10,122 bases of DNA from Firmicutes bacterium UBA5774 (lineage in GTDB: Bacteria > Bacillota > Clostridia > Peptostreptococcales > Anaerovoracaceae): assembly GCA_002418625.1 (NCBI GenBank), contig DIEM01000052.1, positions 1 to 10,122 of the forward strand, read 5' to 3'. This document shows positions 1-6,949 of this stretch, in pieces. Both the position numbers and the translations under genes were made by a program. Every line of letters begins with the position of its first letter. The stretch's first letter is position 1. A model generated the notes under the pieces. It was not told the DNA's origin. It was given only the letters and a program-made list of their open reading frames with translations, and searched no databases.

Positions 1-3000
1 TCCGTTCCAACGCCAAAGACATTACGCCCGGTCCCCATGACGATCCCGGCCTGCCTGGCGGCGCTCGCATAAGGAGTATACCAGGCATCCCCCGGGACAT
101 CGCTGAAGGTGCCGGCCGATTCCGGCAAATCAGTATATAGCGCGGCCATGAGGATTTTTATAAATTGTTCGCGGCTGACGTTTTCACCCGGTCGGAAATT
201 TCCGTCTCCATAGCCGTTCACGATATTCAGCCTGCTCATATGGCCAATGGCTTCGCGCGCCCATGCGTAGCCTGCAAGATCGGCGAACGCGCCGGAATTG
301 CCGCTGCTCATGTACAAGGATGGCTCCCCGTCCAGATAAAGCTGATACGCGGTCAGAGCCATCGCGGCCTGCCTCGTTGCCATCGCGTCCGGAACGCCGC
401 CTGCGGTATGGGCAAAGCCGCCGTCTTCGGTCCTGAAAGATAAGAGCGCTGACAAAAGATTTCCGCCATCCTTGATGAAGCGCACATCATCCGGGCCGAT
501 CCCGAGTGACGAGAGCGCTATGATGACTTGGCTGACCGATTCTGCATTGGCCGTACCCTTCGCTTCAAAACCTCCGTCATCCTGCTGGATGCCGCTGAGC
601 CAGCTCAGGCCTCCGTCGATGGCGGCTCTGCATGCAGGCATCGATTTATAATTGCTCAATGCCGTCAGCGCCATTGCGGTCAGGTCCGGATCGCTTGCCC
701 CGGAAACAGCCAATGAGAATCCGCCATCTTTGTTCTGAAATCCAAGTATGGCTTCGATCAACGCGGTCCTTGTATTGAGGCTTCCCTCGCCCGGCTCGGC
801 TCCAAGGGCGTCATATGCGATCAGCGCGAATACCGGCCCGTTGACGCCCTGCCGCGAAATATCGACAAAATCATAGAGCGCACCCAGAAGGTCGTATCCT
901 CCGATGTTGCTCGGGTCCATGCCGACGGCCTTCGCCGCCATCAATATCTTCGAGATGTCTGTCGATTTTGAGAAGGTGCCGTTTTGATCACGCACATGTC
1001 CGGCGATGTATTCCCTGGCCGCGGCGACATCCCCGCTGTCATTGGCCGCAAACACCAGAATATCGAATTCGTCCTGTATTCCCTGAGTCAACATGCGCTT
1101 CACCAAAGAAAGCCGCGCCGCCGCCGCTTCGAGGCTGTCGACCGCCGTGGCCGTCCCCTCCGGTATTGCTTCATCGGCTGAAGCCCCGATGTCGGTTCCC
1201 ATGTTCGTCGTATAAAGCCACTCGACTTTACCGGCATCCGCGACCTTATAGGAATCGGCCGAAACCGATGGCGCCGTCCCGTCGACCTTGTACATCCAGC
1301 CGCTCTCGACACCATAGTCGAATTCTGCCAATCCATCGATACTCACTACATAGCGGTTTCCGGCTCCGCCTGTCACCACGACTTCCAGGTCCGACTGATC
1401 CAATAGGATCGACAGCGCCGTGTCGTTTCTATCGGCCGTAATATCCTTTGACAGTATCCTCGCGCCGTTCAGCCCTTTTACGATCAACTTGAGCGTATCA
1501 TCCACGCCTCCGCTTCCCGTCCCACCGCCATCAGCCGACGAGACGGAGAAATTGAGCGCCGTTCGAACGATGCCCGGCACAGCGCCGGCATTTTCCTTCG
1601 AAAAGTATATCGTCTGCTCTCCTGATTCGATTTCCGTTGCAGGAATGAAGGCATACCCCCCATCGTCCGTCACACCGTTCCAGCCATTTACTTCCACGTC
1701 GGCGCCGGCCAGCGGCATCGTGATGATCTCAGTAGAGACCGGATTCCAAAATTCATCGTAAACCGTTGACGTATATTGGGCCGTCAAACGGACCTGAAGC
1801 GGCTGGCCTGACTCGTACCCTGCAGTATCGGCTTCTATGATCGGGATGTATGTCCCTGAAGCACTGCCGTCCGGCCAATTGCCATAAAAGACCAGAACCT
1901 CGTCACCTGGTTCGATCGTGCCGTCGTTCAGATCCCCGTTCACTGCGCAGAGCCAGCCATCCCAGCCGCCGAAGCTTCCGGCCGCTTCTCCCGCTATTTC
2001 CGTTATATATGCCGATCCCCAGGAATAATCCATGAAATAGGATATCCATTGGCTATTAAGGAATTGAGCCGCCGCTTCCGCCGGAGTCAGATCCCCATCG
2101 TCCGAAACATAAAAATCGTCATCACTCGCGACCGTTGCCGACGCTCCTTCAATTCTGATGGCTATTTCGAATGAATCTTCATCCGCCGGCTCCTCGACCA
2201 CTATGGTCACTTCCGCCGTCTTCGGTATCCCTGCCCCTCCGTCGTCAAATGTATACTCCGCTCTAAGCGCATAGTTTCCCGCTACGGGAAAATCGGCCGA
2301 AACGCCGCCGGCCCCATCATTCAAGACAGCCACATCATCAGGAACGATCGTCAGCGCCGCATCCGTGACGGGACGCGGGACATCGCCCGTCCCGGGAACC
2401 GTGCCCATCAGCGTAAAATCGGCTGAACCGAATGCTTCGATAATCGTCTGCCCGCTCGCGAAATAGAGCTCCGGATCCTCATAATATTGGTTGGACAGCT
2501 TGTAAAAAGTAGATTCTCCATTAGTTGTATCCGCCAGCGCCAGCAGGACCTGCTGTGTTGCGAAGGTGTTGATTGTTCCATTGTTGTTCCAGCCGAAGGC
2601 ATTTTCAGATGTCCTATATGAAAGCAGGCAATCGAACGGTGTTTTCCCTTCTGCATTCGTCCACTCCGCGGACAGCGGATCTTCACCCGCTGCGACAAGT
2701 CCGATCACCGCCGCCGCGTCAGTATTCGAATTGTTTCCGTAAGCGCCCGCAAATCCTCCGGTGGAGATTTGAAGTCCTCTGAGAAACCCAACGGCTCCAG
2801 AAACCAATGGATCAGCGATTGCTTCAAGCGTGTCATCAGCGGCGTTCTCCGCATACCTGCCCGCTGCAACGAGTGCCATGCCCGTCATGTCAGCGTCCGG
2901 ATCGATGCCGTCGCTCCAGCCGAAACCGCCTCCGGCGGTCTGCCGGTCAGCCAGGTAGCGGAGCGCCGCTTCCGTATCATAATAGGCACCTGCTGCGTCA

Positions 3001-3410
3001 AGCGCGATCATTGCAAATATATGCGCATTCGTTCCGCCGGCAAAGCTGCCGTCCGCTTCCTGCTCCGCCGCCAGCCCGTCGATCCAGCTGTCGGGATGAT
3101 TCCCTTTCGCAAGTTCATTCAGGATCGCTGACGAGCGTTCCATGACAGTCGCGCCGCCGTCGATTTCGACCACAGGAAGGACCCAAGTCCCGTCTCCGAC
3201 CGTTTCACCGGCGCCGTAGAGCGCAAGCGTCTCCCAGAAGGAGGTCAGCATCTTGTTCTGATCGCTCTCATAATATGCCACAGTGGCCGAAACCGCCTCC
3301 GCCGGCGTTTCTTCCGAGCTTCCGGCCAGCGCCGCCCCCGGAAAATTTCCCAGTGCCATACACAGGCATAGAAGCAGCGCCAATATTCTTGAAATCCTAT
3401 TTTTTTTCAT
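1..3410 (-). CDS. Secreted SLH-anchored protein with two transcobalamin-like (toroid + DUF4430) units; partial, probable surface corrinoid-binding protein
   Basis: I translated this frame codon by codon: 1136 codons are open with no stop or frameshift, and the gene runs off the left edge. The start at 3410 follows AGGAG (3419-3423) at 8 nt; an ATG at 3416 is too close to that site. Residues 1-29 form a signal peptide ending ALA|GSS. Residues ~40-318 are an alpha-toroid with terpenoid-cyclase/prenyltransferase-like repeats (TAGGGFGW, STGGFAGAYG). Residues ~320-410 look like a beta/Ig segment. Residues ~413-515 form a DUF4430-like domain (GGWDGWLCAVNG, 481-492). Residues ~525-620 are an Ig or carboxypeptidase-regulatory-like fold, followed by a Gly-rich linker. 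Residues ~637-735 are a second DUF4430 domain (SGWMYKVDG 703-711, VEWLY 729-733). Residues ~750-1035 form a second toroid (QNKDGGF, QQDDGGF, RTEDGGF). SLH1 spans ~1042-1090 and a cut SLH2 starts at ~1100. Animal intrinsic factor and transcobalamin pair an alpha6/alpha6 toroid with a DUF4430-like domain. With the cobalamin riboswitch upstream, a wall-anchored corrinoid-capturing role is likely but inferred. A generic adhesin is the alternative. Confidence 0.9.
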   Translation of the reverse strand, partial: MKKNRISRILALLLCLCMALGNFPGAALAGSSEETPAEAVSATVAYYESDQNKMLTSFWETLALYGAGETVGDGTWVLPVVEIDGGATVMERSSAILNELAKGNHPDSWIDGLAAEQEADGSFAGGTNAHIFAMIALDAAGAYYDTEAALRYLADRQTAGGGFGWSDGIDPDADMTGMALVAAGRYAENAADDTLEAIADPLVSGAVGFLRGLQISTGGFAGAYGNNSNTDAAAVIGLVAAGEDPLSAEWTNAEGKTPFDCLLSYRTSENAFGWNNNGTINTFATQQVLLALADTTNGESTFYKLSNQYYEDPELYFASGQTIIEAFGSADFTLMGTVPGTGDVPRPVTDAALTIVPDDVAVLNDGAGGVSADFPVAGNYALRAEYTFDDGGAGIPKTAEVTIVVEEPADEDSFEIAIRIEGASATVASDDDFYVSDDGDLTPAEAAAQFLNSQWISYFMDYSWGSAYITEIAGEAAGSFGGWDGWLCAVNGDLNDGTIEPGDEVLVFYGNWPDGSASGTYIPIIEADTAGYESGQPLQVRLTAQYTSTVYDEFWNPVSTEIITMPLAGADVEVNGWNGVTDDGGYAFIPATEIESGEQTIYFSKENAGAVPGIVRTALNFSVSSADGGGTGSGGVDDTLKLIVKGLNGARILSKDITADRNDTALSILLDQSDLEVVVTGGAGNRYVVSIDGLAEFDYGVESGWMYKVDGTAPSVSADSYKVADAGKVEWLYTTNMGTDIGASADEAIPEGTATAVDSLEAAAARLSLVKRMLTQGIQDEFDILVFAANDSGDVAAAREYIAGHVRDQNGTFSKSTDISKILMAAKAVGMDPSNIGGYDLLGALYDFVDISRQGVNGPVFALIAYDALGAEPGEGSLNTRTALIEAILGFQNKDGGFSLAVSGASDPDLTAMALTALSNYKSMPACRAAIDGGLSWLSGIQQDDGGFEAKGTANAESVSQVIIALSSLGIGPDDVRFIKDGGNLLSALLSFRTEDGGFAHTAGGVPDAMATRQAAMALTAYQLYLDGEPSLYMSSGNSGAFADLAGYAWAREAIGHMSRLNIVNGYGDGNFRPGENVSREQFIKILMAALYTDLPESAGTFSDVPGDAWYTPYASAARQAGIVMGTGRNVFGVGT

Positions 3411-3423
3411 ATTCATATCTCCT
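3411..3423 (-). promoter_or_regulatory. Ribosome binding site deciding the start of the transcannot-like surface gene
   Basis: This is the ribosome binding site of the toroid/DUF4430 surface gene. On the minus strand TTTAGGAG is followed by ATATGAAT and then ATG at 3410. The spacing is 8 nt to the ATG at 3410 but only 2 nt to the ATG at 3416, so 3410 is the better start. The two choices differ by two residues. Confidence 0.7.
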
Positions 3424-3458
3424 AAACTGCGCAGCGGACATCTTCCGCCCAATTGACC

Positions 3459-3497
3459 GAAAAATAAAAATCCCTTAACGGACGTCAAGGGATTTTT
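3459..3497 (-). terminator. Intrinsic terminator of the cobalamin riboswitch expression platform
   Basis: An 11-bp perfect stem pairs 3487-3497 with 3466-3476 (AAAAATCCCTT with AAGGGATTTTT), with a 10-nt loop. On the minus strand it is followed by ATTTTT. It lies between the B12 aptamer and the start codon of the surface gene, as expected for transcriptional attenuation. Bound cobalamin would favour this hairpin and stop transcription. The stem is A/U-rich at its base, so the stable core is the CCCTT/AAGGG part. I could not define a convincing antiterminator: AGGGA near 3539-3543 could pair with TCCCT of the terminator, but only over 5 bp. Confidence 0.85.
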
Positions 3498-3523
3498 GTA
3501 AATTCAAAAAACACTGCTTTCAT
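3485..3523 (-). other. Possible 12-residue leader ORF inside the riboswitch expression platform (doubtful)
   Basis: On the minus strand a GGGAGG motif (3536-3541) is followed after 12 nt by ATG (3523) and a short frame, MKAVFFEFTKIP. It stops at TGA (3485-3487), on the ascending side of the terminator hairpin. Translation would carry a ribosome into the stem and could disturb its folding. The spacing is long and 12 codons can occur by chance. The GGGAGG may simply be part of an alternative RNA pairing. I record it because its position is suggestive, not because coding is shown. Confidence 0.2.
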
Positions 3524-3568
3524 AATAAAGCGGCACCTCCCTATCACTCGTAGAGTATTGCGCAAATT

Positions 3569-3724
3569 GCCGATGCAGGTCTCCTGGCTCAAGCTTCGTC
3601 GTCATTGTCCGCCTTCCCGGTTTTCCAGTGGCATCGATGGACATGACTCTGCTAATACAGTGGCGGGACCGCGCAGGATTCAAACCTGCTTCCCTATTAA
3701 CCGGCAAAACGCCGGCACATCAGC
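3569..3724 (-). ncRNA. Cobalamin (B12) riboswitch aptamer
   Basis: Read on the minus strand, the conserved elements appear in the right order. P1 forms from GCTGATG (3718-3724) and CATCGGC (3569-3575), 7 bp including one G-U pair. Then come AATAGGGAA, the stem GCAGG..AATCCTGC, GGTCCCGCCACTGTA, GATGCCACTGG, GGGAAGGCGG, and the B12 box GAGCCAGGAGACCTGC (3575-3590). This matches the Rfam cobalamin riboswitch family (RF00174). The aptamer senses adenosylcobalamin or a related corrinoid in the nascent transcript. It sits about 160 nt upstream of the surface gene on the same strand, with a terminator between, so it should switch that gene off when B12 is plentiful. I could not assign the ligand preference (adenosyl- versus hydroxo- or methylcobalamin). 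Confidence 0.95.
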
Positions 3725-3737
3725 TTGCTATTCAATT

Positions 3738-3773
3738 ACTTCGTACAATATCACCATAAATGTCCCATGTCAA
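3738..3773 (-). promoter_or_regulatory. Sigma-A type promoter driving the riboswitch and surface gene
   Basis: On the minus strand the -35 is a perfect TTGACA (3768-3773). After a 17-nt spacer comes TATTGT (3745-3750), a 4/6 match to the -10 consensus. Transcription would start near 3738, about 14 nt before the P1 stem of the riboswitch, so the whole aptamer would be transcribed. Confidence 0.7.
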
Positions 3774-4012
3774 GGCGCCGCATACGAATATTTACATTAT
3801 GAGATCCAGCACTTATTATGGCAGTTGCTCTTGGTATTTAACGCTGGTATTTATTGCTAAAAAAAGAAAATGAAAAATATGATCAGTTTCTTGAAACTTT
3901 TTGATATGCTGGCTCGTCTTATATGATATAAGACTGCGGAGGGGTGTCTTTTGCCGTGCCCAAACGTCAGGAAATGCCGAAAAATCAAGCATCGTCGATT
4001 CGAAGGCCGACA
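3774..4012. other. Intergenic region between divergent surface-protein genes
   Basis: About 240 bases lie between the -35 elements of the two divergent promoters. The stretch is AT-rich around 3856-3905. I see no credible gene, no tRNA and no riboswitch in it. The one clear structure is the inverted repeat at 3916-3934. Short open frames on both strands lack ribosome binding sites and recognisable content. Confidence 0.6.
3916..3934. repeat. Perfect 8-bp inverted repeat upstream of the S-layer gene promoter
   Basis: GTCTTATA and TATAAGAC flank a 3-nt TGA spacer, giving a perfect palindrome. It lies about 80 bases upstream of the -35 of the plus-strand S-layer-like gene. It could be a regulator binding site or an RNA hairpin from read-through. 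No T-run follows it, so it is not a clear terminator. Confidence 0.4.
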
Positions 4013-4042
4013 TTGACATCTGGTACGCAGACAATTTATAAT
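4013..4042 (+). promoter_or_regulatory. Consensus sigma-A promoter of the S-layer-like gene
   Basis: TTGACA (4013-4018) and TATAAT (4037-4042) both match the consensus exactly, with an 18-nt spacer. The start of transcription would be near 4049, giving a 5' untranslated leader of about 80 nt. Such a strong promoter suits an abundant surface-layer protein. Confidence 0.8.
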
Positions 4043-4117
4043 AGATTGGTAATGTAAATATCGGATTTTCCGGTGTCTGCACTGCCATTCCTTAAAATTC
4101 AATCATTTTTTCATTCA

Positions 4118-4129
4118 GGGAGGTATAAA
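4118..4129 (+). promoter_or_regulatory. Ribosome binding site fixing the S-layer gene start
   Basis: GGGAGG (4118-4123) is followed by TATAAA and then ATG at 4130, a 6-nt spacing. It fixes the start at 4130 and rules out the upstream in-frame ATG at 4073, which would add 19 residues before the signal peptide and lacks such a site. Confidence 0.85.
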
Positions 4130-6820
4130 ATGCATAAATCATTAAAAAGGAGCATCTCAATCCTGCTTTCAGTCCTGCTGATAGCGGCCATGATGCCTTG
4201 TTCAACGATGCCGGTATTTGCGGCGGATGACGAATTCGCACTTAGTTCAATCGGCTCAGCCGATCATGTATCATCTGTCGTCATAAGCGATTTCACAGTC
4301 ACACTGAAACTCGATTACGGTTACACCGATTCGATCGATCTGGATAGTCTTGATTATACCTGGAGATCCGCATATGATATCGTCGATACGGATTTTTCAG
4401 ATTCCTCCATCGCTGCCGGAGAATCTTCCGATATGACTGTGACTTATCAGTATTCCAGCGGAGATGATTCTACCCATTATGTCTCGACATACACCATCAG
4501 GGCTGTTGCGGGAACGAAGCCCGCATTCAGCGGCACCATAAGCAAATCAGTCGCGTTTCCATCCGATATAACGTTCGACGATTCTGATTTCACAGCAAAA
4601 TATACGCAGAATGACGGCGAGGCACTCGATTATATAACTATCGAAGGGAGCCCAACCAGCGCGGGTACACTGATGCTTAACAGCAGCGAATATATCCTTG
4701 GAGATGCAATCAGCGTTTCTGACCTCGATAGCGGAAGGCTACAATTCGACTCATTGGCCACCGGCACGGCCACTTTCTCGGTCAAAGCATATGCCGACGA
4801 CAGCGACAGCACATACTGCGGCTCCGCCACATTATCCATCACTGTCAATGCGCCTTCCGCATCAACGATCACTTACACGACTTCCGAAGATACCAACAAG
4901 CGATTCAATGACACTGATTTCATCTCAGCATGTACCGGGGCCGTTGGAGGGACCTTCAAAAATATGAAATTGTCCGCGTTGCCGTCCACCTCGGCTGGAA
5001 AATTGTATATCGACTATGTTTCCGCATCCAATGTCGGCACGAAAGTCGCAGCCAATACACTATACAACGCTGCTTCCATAGACAAAATCACCTTCGTGCC
5101 ATATGCCGGGTACAGCGGAACAGTAACGCTCAACTACACGGGTTACAATACCAACGATACTTCATACACCGGCCAGATCAAGATCGTCGTGGAGGAAAGC
5201 GAAACAGATGCCGCGACGATAAGTTTGACAACGGACGAAGATGTTCCGGTCAAATTCAGCGGCAGCAAATTCGACGATGTCTGCGATGACACTACCAACG
5301 AGGATTTGGATTATGTCAAGTTCACGCTCCCATCATCGACTTATGGTGTTCTTTACTATAAATACGTCTCTTCATCCAGCCCCGGCACCAAGGTCTCCGC
5401 GACCACAAAGTATGACGTTACCGGCATCAGCAATATCACATTCGTTCCCAAGACGGGCTATTCAGGTACGGTAACGATAAATTATACAGGCTATAATGAA
5501 GACGGGGACAAATATACGGGACAGGTCAAGATCACCGTTAAAGAGGATTCTTCAGACGTGGATGCCGTTACATACAGCGGCGCTTCCGGAGAAGCCATAA
5601 CCTTTGACGGAGACGACTTCGTTGATGTGTTTGATGATGAATTCAGCAGGGAGGAATTCGAGGAGTTGAAATTCACGCTTCCTTCATCGACATATGGGAC
5701 TTTATATTCTAAATATACATCCGCAACCAGTCCCGGCACAAAAGTCTCAGCGACTACGAAATATGACGAGGCTGATCTTGATAAAATTTCCTTCGTCTCA
5801 AAATCCACCTATTCAGGTACCGTAGTCATTAATTATACCGGTTATTATGATAACGGAGCTGAAACCTATACCGGTAAAATCAGGATCACAGTAGGCAGCA
5901 GCACCAGTTCTGACGTGATTTCTTTAACGACCAAAGAGGAAACGCCCATCACTTTCAACGAGGAGAAATTCAACGATGTCTGCGAGGATGAAACCGACGA
6001 AGAACTGGACTATGTAAAGTTCACGCTGCCCATAACAACTCAGGGCAAACTGTATTACAACTATACTTCCGCCACCAATTACAGCTCGGTTGTTTCTGCC
6101 AGCACAAAATACTATTATGACGACACTCCGTCAATATCCAAGGTTACATTCGTGCCTTACAAGGACTTCTACGGTGCGGTGACAATCAAATACACAGGTT
6201 ATAACGTCGACGGCGAATCCTTCAGCGGAAGTGTTAAAATCACTGTGACCGATGTCGCCGAAACCAATGTCGCCTCCGCTTATTTCACAGATGTGACGAC
6301 TGATTACGCCTGGGCTGCTCCCTCCATCGACGCTCTCTATAAAGCCAGTATCGTAACGGGAACCAGCACCGGAAAATACAGCCCGGCGTCCAATATCATC
6401 CGCGGCGACTTCATGCTTATGCTCTACAGGGCGCTCGGCCTGAAAGCCACCACGAGCGGCAGCTTTGCGGACGTACCGTCAGGCAGCTACTATTACACCG
6501 CCATCACCGTAGCCAAGGCGCTTAATATCGCCCAGGGCTCCGGCGGCTATTTCTACCCGACGACCCCGATAACTCGTGAAGATGCCATGGTGCTTGTCGC
6601 AAGAGCGCTCAAAGCCGACGGACAGGCTCTGGCTACAGGCAGCACCAGCGATCTGGCAGGCTTTTCTGACAGAAATTCTGTATCCGATTATGCCATTTCC
6701 TCTGTGGGCGCGCTGGTCAAGGCCGGCGTCATCAAAGGAAACAATAGCAATCTATATCCAAAATCCCCGGTCACCCGTGCGGAAATGGCTGTCATCCTGT
6801 ACCGCGTAACACAACTGTAA
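4130..6820 (+). CDS. S-layer-like protein with tandem cadherin/Ig-like repeats and three C-terminal SLH domains
   Basis: This is a secreted cell-surface protein of 896 residues. Residues 1-~31 form a signal peptide (Lys/Arg start, hydrophobic core, cleavage near VFA|ADD). Residues ~32-129 form a beta-rich, Asp/Ser/Thr-rich N-terminal segment. Five tandem units follow: ~130-240 (degenerate), ~244-357, ~361-473, ~477-590 and ~594-709. The units share FTLPSSTYG, a GTKVSATTKYD-type block, FVPxxGYSGTV and INYTGYN, and end in a KITV strand. They resemble cadherin-like or tandem-95 beta-sandwich repeats, but I do not assign a Pfam family. Three SLH domains (~716-771, ~775-835, ~840-896) anchor the protein to pyruvylated secondary wall polymers; examples are AYFTDVTTDYAWAAPSI, FADVPSGSYYYTAI and the closing TRAEMAVILYRV. 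The repeats are acidic, which would fit calcium binding. A consensus promoter precedes the gene, so it may be a major S-layer subunit. Its role beyond structure is unknown. Confidence 0.92.
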   Translation: MHKSLKRSISILLSVLLIAAMMPCSTMPVFAADDEFALSSIGSADHVSSVVISDFTVTLKLDYGYTDSIDLDSLDYTWRSAYDIVDTDFSDSSIAAGESSDMTVTYQYSSGDDSTHYVSTYTIRAVAGTKPAFSGTISKSVAFPSDITFDDSDFTAKYTQNDGEALDYITIEGSPTSAGTLMLNSSEYILGDAISVSDLDSGRLQFDSLATGTATFSVKAYADDSDSTYCGSATLSITVNAPSASTITYTTSEDTNKRFNDTDFISACTGAVGGTFKNMKLSALPSTSAGKLYIDYVSASNVGTKVAANTLYNAASIDKITFVPYAGYSGTVTLNYTGYNTNDTSYTGQIKIVVEESETDAATISLTTDEDVPVKFSGSKFDDVCDDTTNEDLDYVKFTLPSSTYGVLYYKYVSSSSPGTKVSATTKYDVTGISNITFVPKTGYSGTVTINYTGYNEDGDKYTGQVKITVKEDSSDVDAVTYSGASGEAITFDGDDFVDVFDDEFSREEFEELKFTLPSSTYGTLYSKYTSATSPGTKVSATTKYDEADLDKISFVSKSTYSGTVVINYTGYYDNGAETYTGKIRITVGSSTSSDVISLTTKEETPITFNEEKFNDVCEDETDEELDYVKFTLPITTQGKLYYNYTSATNYSSVVSASTKYYYDDTPSISKVTFVPYKDFYGAVTIKYTGYNVDGESFSGSVKITVTDVAETNVASAYFTDVTTDYAWAAPSIDALYKASIVTGTSTGKYSPASNIIRGDFMLMLYRALGLKATTSGSFADVPSGSYYYTAITVAKALNIAQGSGGYFYPTTPITREDAMVLVARALKADGQALATGSTSDLAGFSDRNSVSDYAISSVGALVKAGVIKGNNSNLYPKSPVTRAEMAVILYRVTQL
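4518..6258 (+). repeat. Five tandem ~113-residue protein repeats within the S-layer-like gene
   Basis: The approximate nucleotide spans are 4518-4850, 4860-5200, 5211-5548, 5558-5900 and 5910-6258. Units 3 and 4 are closest, sharing FTLPSSTYG and PGTKVSATTKYD almost exactly. Unit 1 is the most diverged. Unit 5 changes the central block to SVVSASTKYYYDD. The pattern indicates repeated internal duplication followed by drift. Confidence 0.75.
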
Positions 6821-6879
6821 GGTACAGCATTGAGAAAGAATCCATCAGGACCGGACAAAAATCATAAAGACAAAAAATG

Positions 6880-6906
6880 CAGGGCCGCTCATCATGAGCG
6901 GCCCTG
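6880..6906 (-). terminator. Strong GC hairpin terminator for galU, possibly bidirectional
   Basis: A 12-bp perfect stem (CAGGGCCGCTCA with TGAGCGGCCCTG) closes a 3-nt loop. On the minus strand it is followed by CATTTTTTG, a good U-tract, 44 bases past the galU stop. On the plus strand it is followed only by TGTTT. It can therefore end the S-layer transcript too, though less typically. It separates two convergent genes. Confidence 0.85.
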
Positions 6907-6949
6907 TGTTTATGAAGCAGTATTTAACATCTCAGGCTTTGAGCCCGTA

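Noticed and set aside
165..3145. Several open frames of 60-157 codons on both strands, for example 968-1441 plus and 1100-1336 minus
   Set aside because: They are shadows of the continuous 1136-codon minus-strand frame, rich in Arg/Pro/Ser as expected from reading GC-rich codons out of frame.
3504..3707. 67-codon minus-strand open frame
   Set aside because: It lies almost wholly inside the cobalamin riboswitch and its platform. The codons are the conserved aptamer bases, so it is RNA, not protein.
3888..3905. Small hairpin AGTTTC/GAAACT followed by T residues
   Set aside because: The stem is about 5 bp with a tiny loop and no gene ends just upstream on the plus strand, so I do not call a terminator.
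3916..4010. Possible second riboswitch on the plus strand before the S-layer gene
   Set aside because: The region has a hairpin and GC-rich blocks, but no consensus of a known class (c-di-GMP, SAM, TPP, cobalamin) and it lies upstream of the predicted transcription start.
3901..4041. Short plus-strand frame from a TTG, ending in WYADNL
   Set aside because: It looked like a possible gene remnant, but it has no ribosome binding site, no recognisable content, and its stop lies within the -10 of the promoter. Chance is enough.
3816..4102. Two overlapping minus-strand frames (90 and 81 codons)
   Set aside because: They overlap each other and the consensus promoter of the S-layer gene, have no well-spaced ribosome binding site and show no recognisable domain.
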